Source of the DNA: Brachionus koreanus
Lineage: Eukaryota; Rotifera; Eurotatoria; Ploima; Brachionidae
Assembly: GCA_016987375.1 (NCBI GenBank)
Contig: PJRA01000040.1
Location: forward strand, 48,314 to 108,334
Direction: 5' to 3'
Length of the DNA: 60,021 nt
Positions 1 to 12,439 of the stretch are shown here, piece after piece (position 1 is the stretch's first letter; every line of letters starts with the position of its first letter). Below the pieces are notes generated by a model, which saw only the letters and a program-made list of their open reading frames with translations, was not told the origin of the DNA and ran no database searches. The position numbers were made by a program, and so were the translations under genes.

Positions 1-54
1 TTTAAAAAATTAAAATATTTTAAAACTTTTTATCAATTTTCAAATTTTTACTTT

Positions 55-120
55 TCTTTTTTATCTGATGGAGCTTATGCTCGAACAGAAAAACAAATAG
101 ATAAATAAATAAATAAATAA
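55..120 (+). repeat. LINE-type 3' terminus
   Basis: A short hairpin (GAGC-TTAT-GCTC at about 71-82) is followed by an A-rich stretch and an (ATAA)n tail ending near 120. The same layout, a GAGC..GCTC-like hairpin then a CAAATAAATAAAT tail, is found in reverse at 31733-31790 below a recognisable reverse transcriptase, and in a diverged form at 29330-29390. It is therefore probably the 3' end of a LINE in plus orientation whose body lies to the left of the window. No coding sequence remains here. Confidence 0.45.
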
Positions 121-642
121 TGGATAATGGTCAAATGAATACCTTAACAGATTTTATTTTAGAAAACGGGTTAGAAAAAAATAATTTTTTTTATATTATT
201 TCTATTCATTTTTTTATTTAAATATATCGTTTTTAATAAAATATTAATTTATTAATCTTTAAAACATCATTTAACTCTCAAAAGGAAAAATAAAACATTT
301 AAAAATTTCATTTTATTTTATTTAAGTTTTATTTATGTTTTAATATGTTTTATTAAATTAACATATGTTTTAGTATAATTTATATGTTCCATAAGTTTTA
401 GTTTTATAGATCTTAACATTAGTATTTTAATCGCTCAATTTTTTGATAGAAAAACTTCCTAAAATTCAAATTAAAATACATAGCAAACAAAAATTATTTC
501 ATTTTAAATAAAATTAAACAATAAATTAATATCCTTAAATTTATGCGATTTAATTTCTGATTTATCACAATTTTTGGAAATTTTATAGTCTATTTTAAAA
601 TTCTCTTTAAAGAAAATTTGAAGAAAAAGCGTCCAAAAGGCT
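121..642. other. AT-rich intergenic sequence
   Basis: Very AT-rich sequence with homopolymer runs. I see no coding frame, RNA structure or splice-supported exon. It separates the LINE tail from the piggyBac element. Confidence 0.5.
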
Positions 643-646
643 TTAA

Positions 647-1260
647 CACTAGAAAGCCTGCGGGTTTTTTAAGCTCTTTTTTTTAGGAAAAACTAAAAAA
701 AAAGAAAAGTGGTTGGAAATTAATTTTTGAATTTTTTTTTCCTTTAATTTGAAGTTGAATTTAAATTATGTTTTTTAAGGTCAGATAATAAAAATTTTAA
801 TAATTTGATGTCGAAAAAAAAAATATACATAAAAGCCCGGAGAGGTTACATTTTTGTGCTCAATCAAAGATATAAGAAATTGTCAGATAAGGTTTTGTAA
901 TCAAAATAAGACAAATGTAACCTGTGCTTTATGTAAAAAGTTTTGTTGCGGCAAATGTAGGAAAAAAAATAACAATCGCTTAATGCCAAAAGTGTTTTGA
1001 AAATGGAGAACAGTTCTATAATTTAAATTTTTTCTTAATCATTTTTCATTTTGTAAAATGTAATTATCTTCAAGATTCGAATTATTCGATTCAAATATGA
1101 ACAATTTTTTTTTCTTTTAAATAAAACTACTTTTAATTTGCCTAATTTACTAATAAATATGTCTTATTTTGTAAAAAAGCGATTTAGAGCTGAATTGTAA
1201 TAAGAGTTTTTTAAACTCACTTTGGGTTTTAACGGTATAAAAAAATCGGGCGTTCTAGTG
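647..1260 (+). mobile_element. Internally deleted piggyBac-like element
   Basis: The ends are inverted repeats: CACTAGAA followed by GCC-G at the left, and CGTTCTAGTG at the right, which is the reverse complement of CACTAGAACG. Each end is flanked directly by TTAA (643-646 and 1261-1264), the target site used by piggyBac transposases. At 614 bp it is far too short for a full transposase, but it keeps a Cys-rich transposase tail at 857-1000. TTAA targets and a C-terminal Cys-rich domain are known for the family; assigning this copy to it is my inference. Confidence 0.75.
857..1000 (+). pseudogene. piggyBac transposase C-terminal Cys-rich remnant
   Basis: A 47-codon open frame ends in TGA at 998-1000. 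It contains a dense cysteine pattern (NCQIRFC, then TCALCKKFCCGKC) resembling the Cys-rich finger at the C terminus of piggyBac transposases. No DDD catalytic core is present. The rest of the protein is missing, so this is a fragment inside a deletion derivative and not a gene. Confidence 0.6.
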
Positions 1261-1570
1261 TTAAAAAATTTTTTATAATTTTTTATTGACTGGCTAAATG
1301 ATCAAAATTTATTTTGTGAAAATTAAATTAATGAAGACAAAATTTCATTTTTTTTCAAAAAAAAAAAAAACAGTAATTTTATTTCTAAGCACAAGAAATT
1401 CATTAGTTTATTTAAAAAGAAAAAGCTCAGTTTTAAGTTTACAATTATTTTGCTCTTCTTATTTTTGATAAGCAAATATCTAAAATAATTTATTTATAAT
1501 AAAGACCCGTGACTTAAGAAACTAAAATTATTTTGTTTTTGTTTTCTAAATTTGAATATGTAAAAACAGA

Positions 1571-4500
1571 ATGGAAAATCTATCCATTAATTTAGACGAT
1601 TTAGACGACGAGTTACTCGAAGCAGAAAACAATTTCGAGTTGTTCATCAGTTCGCAGCAAATAAATCTTGAAGAACCAACCATAGAGAGTATTCTCAATG
1701 AGGACTATGATTCAGAAAATGACGAAATCCTCAAAAGTTTAACCAATTCGTCGTTAGGCAAATTGGAAAGCGATCAAAAAGCGCGCACACATTCTCTTAA
1801 TTCGCAACATTTGATAGACAAAAATGGCACGATTTGCAAACAAACATTTTTAAAACAAGTATCGAGTCAATTGAAAACAGCCATTGATCGTTCAGATGCG
1901 GGACTTCCGACTGCCATGGAAATTTCGTCTCTAATTGCAATCGGAACATCGCGCGGCCTCGTTCTTCTTTTTGATTCAGCTCAAATTCTTAAGCTTTATA
2001 TAACAAGCGAATCTAAGGATGCAATTAGCGCACTTTCTTTAAATAATCCGTGCGATAGACTTTTAGTTGGCGATTCATCAGGTCTAATTCAAATGTATGA
2101 CACAAACGGAAAATTGTTGCGTAAAATAGTCGATGCTCATCCGGCCGGAAATGCGATTCTTAATCTTAAGTTTACCGATGATTCAAAATTGGCAGTGTTT
2201 TCGGACTCGGGCGGTTCTGTATTCATGCTCGAGTTCAAAAGAGTCTTGGGTGTTCGCTCAGCTGATTCACAGTGTTTGTTTTCAGGCAGTCGTGGCGAAG
2301 TTTGTCACATTGAGCCGCTACGATTCGAAAAGTTTTCCGAGTCGCTGCTAGAAAAATTGGGCTCAAAAAATTCAGTAAAAAAGAACATCGATCACTTGCA
2401 AGCTCTTCTGTCAAAATACTCGTTTCTGGCCATGGCTAGCTTTACTAAACTGTTCATTGTAACTCTAAGACCAAAATTGACAGTTTTGTTCACGTTTCCA
2501 CTTAATACTCCGCTTAAACATCTGCCCATACTCGAGTGGCAGCTGGTCATTCTACAATCAGATGAGTCCAAACGATACATTTCGCCTATGCTCACTTGTG
2601 CAAGAGACTCGTCCATTCACTTTTTTCAATTAAATTATTTTTTCGATTCAAACGAAGACTTGGCTAAACAATTTCGAATTATTTACTCAAAAAAAAGCGA
2701 CTATTCGTACAAAATTCTAAATTTTAGTTGGCTTAACGCCAAGACAATGGCAATTTTGGATCAGAGTGAAAAATTGCATATTGTGGACATAAAAAGCAAT
2801 GAGGAACTGCAATGCTTGAACATCAATGTAAAATTGGTGTATAATTCTTCTTTTTTTAAGTCGCTATCGACTGGTGGCTATGTATCCGAAGCGCTTGCAT
2901 ATGCTGGCGAAAACTCGTGCTATCAAAGTATTAGAGCTTTCCTCGGCCAATTGTTTATGCTTGGAACCGATTCGATTACTTTGTTTAGCCTACAGAATTG
3001 GTCTTCGCGCATAGATGACTTCCTAAATGAGAATAATCTGGATTTGGCTTTAGATTTGGCTGTTTCGATGTATCGCGGAGAAACCAAAGCTCTAATTGGA
3101 TTGCCCAACGAGACCAAGCTAAGAAAAGAGAAAATATGTGAAAAAATTGTGGACATTCTTCAATTGTATGTTAATTGTGCTATTAAGGCATGTCCTAAAC
3201 ACGGATCTTTAGAGCTTCTTGAACAACACTATTTGAAAGCGAGCCAAAAATTAGTCTCCGTTTGCAGCCAAATTGAGCGACAAGACATTCTCTTCAATAA
3301 TGTTTATGATTTGATTACGTGTGATTCACTTTTTGAGGCAGTGTTTTACGAAAGTCTCGAAGATCCTTTGCTAAACAATCACTTTGAAGACATTCCACCG
3401 TTAATTGTGAAAAAGATAATCAATCATTACAAAAATAATCCAAAACTGTTGCCAAATTTAGAAAAATGTCTTTTACACTTTAACATATCAAACATTGATT
3501 TTCATGATGCTATACAAATTTGTAAAAAATATTCTCTAACCGATGCTTATATTTTTTTGTTCAACAAGGCATTGGGAGATTATATTACGCCGTTTGAGGA
3601 TATTCTCAAACAAATGGAGCCGTTGAAAATTCTAAGAAATGATATTGCTAGACTGAATGAAGATTATGAGAAAATAACGGCTTATGGAAATAAATTGTTG
3701 GTCTATTTGCATTGTTGTTTATGCGGACAGGCTTATCCATATGGCAGCATAGAGGATTTGGAATTGAGTGATAGTGTGCGTAGAAATATTTACAATTATT
3801 TGACATCAAGACACAATAGCATGATAGATGAATTGTTTAAGTCACAAGGTCAAAATGAGAGCTTTGAATTTCCAATAATCAGACTTTTTCTAAATTATGA
3901 CGTGATGGATTTTTTGAATGTAATTACTTTAAGTTTTAGCGAGCCAAGTTTCGAAGCTGTTATTGGCCTTGACAAAAAACAAATTTTAATTGATATACTA
4001 ATCGAAATTTGCCTAAAACAAAGTGAATTTAGTTCGACTTCGTCTTATATTAAAAATCACATTTTGGCTCATTTGTTTATGTTTTTGGCAAGACAAGTTG
4101 CAAACAAAAATAACAATATTCGAGTGGACGATTCAGTATTTGTTCATGTAAATATCTTATCTTGTCATTAAATATTAAGTAAATACTCGATTTTTACGAC
4201 ATGTGGTTATAGTTGAGTATTTCGAATTGATAAAAAATTTACAACACCATGTTTTCATGTAATTTTATCCTTTAAATTGAAGTTTATAATCAAAATTTAG
4301 TGATCATGCTCAAATTTTTTTTTTTAATTTTAAAGAAATTTTTTAATTTACAAAATTTAATGAATAGAAATATTTTCATGTGTAGCTAAAAATGTTAAAC
4401 TGTAGCCAAGTATTCAGCATAATTCTCATAGTTATTAATAAGTCTAAAATTTAAAATCCAAGTCCGGACTTATATAATTTTTTAATTTTAATTTTAACAT

Positions 4501-7500
4501 TTCATTTTTAAATTAAAATTCCAACTTAAAAAAAAATTTAAACAGTCAAGTAACTGACTTTGAAAAGACTTTTTTTTTTACTTTGGCACAAGTCTCATTA
4601 AAACATGTTGTCTGCTGGTCAACACACTTTAATTAAACAGACAGAAAATGAAGGTCTAAATAAGAAATACATTTTACTCAAGTTCTCTGACTCTAGTTCC
4701 AAAGGTATTGAACAATATCCACAAAATTAAGTGAACTATTGTCTGCAAATCCAGTGTTGAGGATGTCTATCCTCTTACGGTCGAAGTGAATGACTTTACA
4801 TTTGTCCTCGTTGAAACACATACTCCAGGCTTTGACCGAGCCTTCCAGAGAAAACCTCTAGCCACTCTGAGGTGGCATCTCCCATGATTACTCTTTGCTT
4901 TCTTTTGTGGAGGAAGGCTTCGATCCAATTGATTATGTTGTTGCTGAAACCATGGGCTTTAAGTTTGATTAAAATCAGTTTAGTGACTGACTTTATCTTA
5001 AGCTTTTGCAAAGTCGAGATTGCTTCATGTTTGTGTGCCAATGCGTCGGTGAGCATGTCCATTGTTTCAATCAGGTTTGTTATACAGGATTTTGAGAAAA
5101 CAAAGCCATGCTGATTTGGGTGTATTAGTTCGTTTGTCATTAGGAAGTTGAGCATGTGGTCTCGCATGTAGTACGATTCATGTTCTTGCATGGTACTGAT
5201 GTGAGAGAGATCGAGCGATAGTTTAATGGCTCTGCTTTGTTTCCTTTTTTATAAATAGGCGATACGTTGGCTACTGACCACAATGAGGGAATTGCACTTA
5301 CGCACAAAAGAATTTGACAAGATTAGTGAGAATGGAAGACTGAGGGAAGAGTGACATTCGCGGAGTACATGTGGGTGGATGCCATCAATGCCTGCTGGTT
5401 TGGCTGGGTTTAGGGCTGAGAGCAATTTTGATATTGCGTCAGGTTAAAAACTTGCTTAGGTGACTCCATTGTAGCAGAGTGAAGTTAGAGGTTGTAAGAT
5501 AGAGGCTGAGTAGCAATTTGTGTCCTTGATGAAGACCGATCAGCAAGATTTTATCGATTTTTAAAAAAATAAAAATTATAAATTTTAAGCTTGAGACTTG
5601 TGACTTTTAAACTTTGAACTTTGATAATTCTGCATAGATTAAGCTTATGCAGAAATTTGTTCTAATTAAGTTTGAAAATAATCATCTGCATTAAATTTTC
5701 TAGCCTAAAATCATTCACTTAACTTTTTTCTTGTATCAACTTTTACATCTTCTTCTTAGTTATGAAAACGAATTGAAAAGATTAAGCCGATAAGCTTAAA
5801 ACTGGTTCAAAACATATTTTCATGTGTAGCTAAACATGTTAAATTGTAGCCAAGTATTGTGCATAATACTCAGAGTTGTTTATAAGTCTAAAATTTAAGC
5901 CAAAAGTCTAGACTTAAAAATATTTTTTAAATTTTCAAAAGACTAATTCTGTATCTTTCTAATTATAGAAAGTGACTTGGATTAAAACCAGAGTTGATCA
6001 AAGTTTTTTGACTTGACTTTGAAAAGACTTTAAAATTACTTTAATTTTGAGTTTTCCACAAGAAAAACTTTAAAATATAGAAAAAAAAATCTTATCGAAT
6101 AATTTAATATAATTAATTTTAGCATTTAATTTTTAAATTAAAATTTCAACTTAAAAAAATCGTTATCATTAATGATTTTTTTTTAAAAAAAAAGTAAAAT
6201 TTCGTTTTATTTTCTTCTTATTCATTTAATTTAATTTAAAAAAAATACATATATAAAGTAATTCAGAGTCATAGTCCTAAAAAAAACGGTCTATGTCATC
6301 AATTGTGCCATCTATATTTATTCAATAAACTAAACTAAACTAAACTAAAATGGCTTGACTTTGAAAAGACTTAAAAATGACTTTTTTTTACTTTTTGCAC
6401 AAGTTTAATTAAAAATGTTATCTGCTGGTCAACACGCTTTAATTAAACAGTCAGAAAATGAAAATCTAAATAAGAAATTCATTTTACTCAAATTCTCATA
6501 TTCTAGTTCTGAAGGTATTGGACAATATAGACGAAATTAAGTAATTAAAATAAAACTAGATTTAAATCTTTTAACTCTCAAAGGCATCAAAGGTATTTTT
6601 CCCATTTTATTTGACTGATTTTTTTTTCAATGAAAATAAAATTATTTTGTTTATTATATTTGTGATTTAAGATATGATAAATAAAATATAAGATATGTTA
6701 AATATTGAATAAAAAAACAAATAAAGGAAGTAAAAAAAGGCGTCCAAAAGAGCCCTTCGACCTTTGAGTAATATAATATTTATGAAATATAAATTTACAA
6801 GTCAATGTTGTTTTTTTTTTTCATTTGACTTTTTTATTTTAAACAAAAGAAAATTTTTATTTGTTAAAATTAAAGTAAAATTTTTTCGTTAAATTAATAA
6901 TTTTTAACGATTTTTTAAAGAATAAAACTTGTAAATTTAAAGTCTTTGATTTGAAATTAGCTTGAAACTTGTGACTTTGAAACAACTCTGATAATTCTGC
7001 ATAATAAAAGGTTTTTTAAAATAAACATCTGATTTAACAATGACTTAACTTTTTTTGTATCAACTTTTGCATTTTATTCTTGAAAAGATTAGACCAATAA
7101 CCTTAAAACTGGTTCACTTTTGACTTAAGCAATCAATTGGTAATTCAATATGAAAATCAATGCTCGAAAATCATTTACTTGTAACAATGATATACATAAT
7201 CACATGAATCGAGAAATTACTTTTACCTTTTATACTTTTTAGTAATTCAAATTATTTTTAAATTAATTTAAATTTTAGATGGTTGAATATTTGTGCAATA
7301 GAGAGGAGCTAAATAGAGCTGAAGAGCGTGAACAGGCTCTTATTTCACTTTTAAATTGTGTGTCAATTCAACTGTTAGAACGCTTTGATCTTGATAGATT
7401 GTTGAATTTGTGCAAAAAAGCAAAATTTTACCGAGCAAGTGAAATACTGTATGAATTTAAATCAGAATACTGCGAAATAATAGACTGCTATTTGAATGAT

Positions 7501-9075
7501 GACGTTTCTGATGAAAGATACGCCAAAGTATTTGATATAGTACGCGATATTCTTAAATTACTTTACGAACAAATTGAATCGTCTCACAGACAAACTCTTA
7601 GTAGAAGATCAACAATTAGTGAGCCAAGAGATGTTCAACTAAAAAAACTAAATGAAAAAATTTCACAGCCAGCAATTATCGAGCGCATGCTTAAAATAAA
7701 TCCGGCTGAAACAGTTCACTTGCTTTGGATAGAATTAAACTTGGACCTTAAATATTTGGTTATGAGTATAAAAAATCATCGTCAAGTTCTTTACAACTTT
7801 CTTAAAAGCCTTCTTGATTTACTTGAACAAATTAAAACAAATCGAAAATACTTGAACTACTTAAGCCAATTTAGTGGCGAGTACTGCGAACTTTACACAG
7901 ACTTGATTTGTCAATTTGATCCAGACAATTTAGTGAATATTTTAAAAACTAGCTTAAATGAGTATTCATTTCGAATAGATGAATGCATTAGAATTTGTAG
8001 AGAACATAATCATACTGATGGTCTTGCGTATTTGCTCGAAAAATCTGGTCAAATTGAGTCAGCATTCAATTTACATTTGGAAAAAATGAACTCATCAATT
8101 AAGGCTCTGCAAAAAAACCTGGAAGTTTATTCAGATCTTGAATTCGATAGTAGCAAGCACAAAATTGATGCTCTTTTAGTAATGATTGTCAAATTGTGTC
8201 AAACTCATAGTTTTTCTTTAGAAGACAGTATTAAGGAGAAAATTTGGTTTTCTTTATTTGATGAAGTAATGCGACCAATTCAAAGTTTGTTTCTAGAGTC
8301 AGAGATAGAAAACGAAAACAAAAATAACCACAAGATAAATGAGGCGAGAATTTTCTTCAAAAATTTAGGTTCATATATAATTAATAGTATGGTAGGATAT
8401 GCTAACTTATCAACTATAATAGACAGAATGATTTGTGATCCTTTATATGGAGCTTCTAATTTTGGAGATATCAAGCAACTAATGTTAAAAATGATGGAAA
8501 TATGTTCATATGAGCAAATTTTGTTAGATAAAACAAATGATTTAGTTTCAAATGATGTGTACATTAAAATGTCAGCATTGAAGAGCATCAGCTCTAAATC
8601 ATATTCTAGTTTGAGCAATTATTGTCAAGGTTGCTCTAAGCAGCTAGATTTTGATGCTCAAACTCACCAAGTTCTGATCTTTCACTGTGGCCATTCTTTT
8701 CATAAATCATGTTTAGACCCAATTGAAATTTGCTCGGTATGCAATTCAACTAGTAATGGCATCAAAATTAACAGGAGCATTAGGAAAGAAAAAGTTTATA
8801 CTGAAAGTCGTGTTGATTTTTTTTTGGTTGAAAATTCGAACAATTCAAGTCCTAGTACTTCGAAATCGGTAAATGAAGATCAAACCGAAACAATATTGGA
8901 TAGACACTTTTTAAATCTCGGACATGAACAAATAAATGCGTTGAAATCTTTTCGTGAACGAAATTCGACAATATTTAAGACAAAAATGTCCGGTGGATCT
9001 AGTGAATTCTGTAGCAATCTTGAGCGAAATAGCCAACTAGCTCTAGCTCCAGCTAACTTAATAAACTTTATTTAA
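1571..9075 (+). CDS. VPS8: VPS8, CORVET tethering-complex subunit
   Basis: Two exons, 1571-4147 and 7279-9075, joined in phase 0 across a 3,131-base intron (donor GTAAAT at 4148, acceptor TTTTAG ending 7278). The product is 1,457 aa, close to the roughly 1,430 aa of human VPS8. The acidic N terminus is followed by a region of WD40-like beta-propeller strands (about residues 110-430), then long alpha-helical repeats. A C-terminal RING-H2 finger lies at about residues 1309-1350 (CQGC, FHCGHSFHKSC, CSVC). VPS8 is the CORVET-specific subunit that binds Rab5 on early endosomes and promotes vesicle tethering. The start is the first Met of the open frame. Both exons read without frameshifts, so the gene looks intact despite its repeat-filled intron. 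Confidence 0.93.
4700..5480 (-). mobile_element. Decayed LINE reverse-transcriptase fragment
   Basis: Read on the minus strand from 5470 to 4700, several frames give reverse-transcriptase motifs in order: PAGIDGIHP, ANVSPIYKKGNKAEPLNYR, QHGFVFSKSC with TNL, WIEAFLHKRKQRV, and a late KCKVIHF block. This is the usual order for CR1/Jockey-type non-LTR elements. Frameshifts occur between blocks (for example near 4830 and 5200), and no full ORF remains. It is 5'-truncated and non-functional. Confidence 0.8.
6045..6352 (+). mobile_element. Non-LTR-type insertion with (AACTA)n tail
   Basis: The sequence interrupts one arm of the intronic duplication. The motif TTGACTTTGAAAAGACTT occurs on both sides (about 6012 and 6354), consistent with a target-site duplication. 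It ends in repeats of AAACTAAACTA just before 6350. The terminal 100 bases (6251-6345) match, in reverse, 12440-12545 elsewhere in the window, so this is a dispersed family. No coding sequence is seen. Confidence 0.5.
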
Positions 9076-9335
9076 AATAAATCAATATATTTTTTCTAAT
9101 TTTTTTTAGTTTTTAAAATGAACATTACAGTCATAGTTAACGGAAAGATTAAATTAATGATCAAGTTAAAATGTTCATGCTCAAAAATTGTCATCAGAGT
9201 TCTTGAATAAGAATATTTTCAAAGTTAACATTTAATTTTGATATTTTTTTTTCTTTGTTAACACTTTGTGAAGCATAGGGTCATTAGTTGTTGATTTCTA
9301 CTCAAGTCGATTCCCTTGAGTTTCTATCACCTTTG
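9076..9335. other. VPS8 3' flank
   Basis: VPS8 3' flank. AATAAA-like motifs lie just after the stop (9076-9090). No further coding sequence is seen before the SINE at 9336. Confidence 0.4.
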
Positions 9336-9459
9336 TGATTTCTTTGTAACTTTTTTTATAATTCTTGGTCGGGTATTTAACCCGGCGCGCTTGCGGTCGA
9401 AACTGAATGAGACCTCTTGATTGATGTCGAGTGTTCGAACCACTACCCCACAGGACCTA
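9336..9459 (-). mobile_element. tRNA-derived SINE, copy 1 (B box lost)
   Basis: Read on the minus strand, it begins with GGGGTAGTGGTT, an A-box-like Pol III promoter, and continues through a tRNA-like anticodon region. It ends with GCGCCGGGTTAAATACCCGACC and AGTTACAAAGAAATCA. These blocks match, in order, the better-preserved copy at 59669-59807. In this copy about 16 bases covering the B box (GGTTCGAATCC) are deleted. Two copies with a shared non-tRNA body define a SINE family and not a tRNA gene. Confidence 0.75.
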
Positions 9460-10138
9460 CACTCTTAATTTTTATTGTCTGCTAATTTCTGAATGCAAAA
9501 AAATACTTGGCCATCTCAGAAAGATATTCTTATTTAGGATCTTGTTGGAACTCTTAGGTATTCGTAGGAGCAAAAATCTAAATAAGATCTCTAAAAAATC
9601 TTGACAAAATTATTGTAAGATCTTATTTGACAAAGAATTTTTAAGAATTTAAACTGATTCAACAGGATTTCGCTAAGATGTTATTTAAAAATGAAACTAT
9701 TGAGCATTTATATTTGTTGTAAAAAATAAAGAAAATAAAGTAAAATTTTAATATTTTTTATTTTATTTTCAATGAAAAAAGATTAATCATGTTCATTTTC
9801 ATTTTCTTATTCGCTTACATAAAAAACATATTTTTTAAGTTTATAAATTATGCATTTAGCAACAATATCAAAACCATTTATATTATCAAAAAAATTTTCT
9901 TTTTCAAAAACATTAATTCTTTTGGTAATCTAATTTTTATAGATACCATTAAATTATTGCTAATTACTTGAAAATTCATAATAGCTACATAAAAAAAACA
10001 GTCTATCTCTAAAAAATATTCAATTTCACAGAAAAAATAAGCACTATCAATCTTAAATTTAATAAAACTACTCGATTTGTTTTCGGCAACAAAAACAAGT
10101 TTTTCTAACGATTGTACTCTAACATTTGCAGTTCAAAA
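9460..10138. other. AT-rich spacer
   Basis: AT-rich DNA without a convincing coding frame. A 60-codon open frame at 9789-9971 is Phe/Ile/Lys-rich with no motif, and I treat it as chance. Confidence 0.45.
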
Positions 10139-10495
10139 TTATAATTTTCTTTCTTTAATTGGTTCCAAAATTTCAAAACGTGACTTTGAATTTTTAATTG
10201 AATAAAGATTATTGATAAAATCTCTACTTAAATTTTGATCACCAAACTTTTGATCATTTAACTTGTTAATTATGTCAAAATGCAACAATGAGTCTAATTT
10301 AAAAAAATAAATAAATTTGAATTTTAAAATTTTCATAAAATGATTGTTAAGTCCTCTTGTATTTTTCAAACTTTTGCGATAAAAGCCAAAACAACTTACG
10401 GCACTGAACATTGAATGCCCATAAAGAGATCCATGGTTTCTTACATCATTTGTCAAATGTTTTGAAACACAATGAAACGTAAAAGTTAAATTTTC
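10139..10495 (-). pseudogene. Transposase-like C-terminal fragment
   Basis: A minus-strand frame reads through TFHCVSKHLTNDVRNHG, GSLYGHSMFSAVSCFGFY and SLKNTRGLNNHF. The pattern of a His-rich entry, a polar 'G-S-L-x-x-x-S-M-F' block and 'x-G-x-x-x-x-L-K-x-T-R-G' resembles a conserved region of transposon-encoded proteins (DUF4218-like, associated with CACTA-type elements). No upstream catalytic domain is visible. The family assignment is tentative; the coding character of the fragment is clearer. Confidence 0.4.
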
Positions 10496-10609
10496 ATAAA
10501 ATGTTGAACAATATTGTTCAATACTTTATTGCACCCTTCAGAAAATAGCCAATTCATCGAAAATTTTAATACATGAGGATGAATCACAAGAAAACACAGG
10601 ATTCGGACT

Positions 10610-12000
10610 TAGGAAAACTCGAATCATAAAATTTAAAGTTGACGATATACCAAAATTATATGGAAATCATAATGATAAAGTGGATGAATGGATATAACTT
10701 GTAGAAACAGAGGCTAGGAACCAAGGAATTATTAGAATTAGGCTAATAGATCACGTTACAAAACTTCTGAGAGGAAACGCACTGCAGATGCTTAGAAATA
10801 TGCAAAAAAGAGATGAATTTGTTACGTTGGAAAAATTTAAAAATCAATTATTAGAGACTCTAAAACCAGCTGATGTTCAGAGAGGACTAAGATCAGAATT
10901 TAAAAGTGCTAAACTAACGTCAAATTTTGAGGATATTATAATGAAATTTCAGACAATTGCAAAAAAAATAGATAAGATAGATGAGTTTGAATTAGCCTGG
11001 TTCTTTCTTGAAGATCTGGATCCGAGAGTTAGGGCAGAATTGGAGAGTAAATATGTAGAAACGCTAGATGATGCCATCAGGCATGCAAGAATTTTTAGTA
11101 AAGGGCTGAGCAACTTTGTCAAGCCCACAATTGTCAACTTTCAAAAAAAAATAATTTTAATTATAAGGACTCTTTCATGAAACCCGCCATTAACGGAAAA
11201 GAATTCGCCTCAAAATTTAGAAGTCAAAAGAATGAACAAAAGGGAAAAGAAAATGTTCCAAAATTCAGAAACCATAATTTGAGATGAAACATAACACAGT
11301 ATGCTTCGGATTCAAAAAGCCAGGTCATAAGATTTCACAATATAAAGTGAAATACAATAACCCAAAACCATATCTTAATCCAAGAAATATTAATATTGTT
11401 GAGGAAGTAAACAATCATTTAGACAATTTAAAATTAAAACCAGAATATGTGTACACATGTGATACAGGAAGGCTTTTATATATAGCAGGAGCTATAGATG
11501 GTATAACACTAAGAATTACACTTGATAGCGGATGAACAACTTCCATGAGCAAAAATTTTGTGGAAAGAAATGAAATAACCGTTAAGGAGTCTGACATTAG
11601 AATGAAAACAGCAGATAATTATATTGTTAAAGTAATCGGAAAAACAGATACTTTAAAATTAAATATCGAAGGTCATGTATGCAACTTCGAATTTCTAGTA
11701 ATCGATCATGAAGACAATGATGGATTCTAGGCCTTGATTGGTTTTGCTTACTGGAGCAAGTCTTAATCCGAGTGAAAGAAGCTTAAAATTCCCAAGTGAA
11801 GATCATAAATTTACCAGAGTTCACTTTTAAAGAGGAAAACAAATGGATATTAATGGAATTGAGAAAGCTAACGTTTAACCTAAAAGTAACGCTTATAAAA
11901 CAGAAATATCCAAACCTTTCGAATGATAATGTTAAATGACAAATTGAACTAACAAATTTAATGGTCAATGACCCAGAAGGCTTATTAACAAAAACGATGG
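10610..12000 (+). mobile_element. Decayed LTR retrotransposon (gag to protease)
   Basis: Starting near 10631 (FKVDDIPKLYGNHNDK), frames give a retrotransposon gag domain (best open stretch 10788-11180). This is followed by a damaged zinc knuckle (CFGFKKPGHKISQY at about 11304, missing two of its cysteines). A pepsin-like protease then follows, with TLDSG near 11520 and a decayed GLDW-like block near 11730. Stops and frameshifts separate each part. After 11760 only scraps remain, so reverse transcriptase and integrase are absent. The order gag, CCHC, protease is that of Ty3/gypsy-like elements. I could not identify paired LTRs. Confidence 0.7.
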
Positions 12001-12430
12001 ATACAAACAACTAAGAAAACTAAAATATGTTACCTTCTTTAATCAGTTATTCATCAGCTTATTAACTGATGCACGAAGATAAGTAATAATTATACTTGTC
12101 ACGTATCTCAGAAGCTAGACGCTTCGAAATGCTGACAAATACATTTAACACTAAGCTTATATCTTGACTTAATTAAAAGCTTGTGTTCTGTACACGAGCA
12201 TATAGGTATAAATAAAGATTCAATTCTTAGAACTTCAGAACGTTCAATTATCTTAATAAAGCTTTTAAAGACTAAATATTATATCTCCTATTAACTGGTT
12301 ACAAACTTCATTATTCCTGAAAATAAAAATTAAAAAAAATTGATAATATTTAAACTTACTTACTTTACTGATTTATTTTAAATAATTTACTCATCATTTT
12401 ATTATAAATACTGATCGAAATTATTATTAT
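12001..12430. other. Unassigned sequence after the LTR element
   Basis: It contains a block near 12060-12260 of somewhat higher complexity that ends in a TATAAATAAAG-like signal. It could be a 3' LTR, but I found no second copy upstream of gag and so do not call it one. Confidence 0.3.
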
Positions 12431-12439
12431 ACTAATCAA

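Larger units (their letters stand above)
4374..7130. repeat. Tandem duplication inside the VPS8 intron
   Basis: Blocks at 4374-4456, 4557-4735, 5588-5640 and 5772-5808 recur in the same order at 5818-5899, about 6000-6040 and 6356-6542, 6960-7005 and 7080-7120. The first blocks are offset by about 1.44 kb. One copy carries a LINE fragment (about 4700-5480); the other carries an unrelated insertion of about 0.3 kb (6045-6350). This is a diverged direct duplication of about 1.4 kb that later took different insertions. Confidence 0.7.

Noticed and set aside
10949..11137. Minus-strand open frame opposite the gag region
   Set aside because: It is the antisense of the retrotransposon gag coding sequence with no recognisable protein features.
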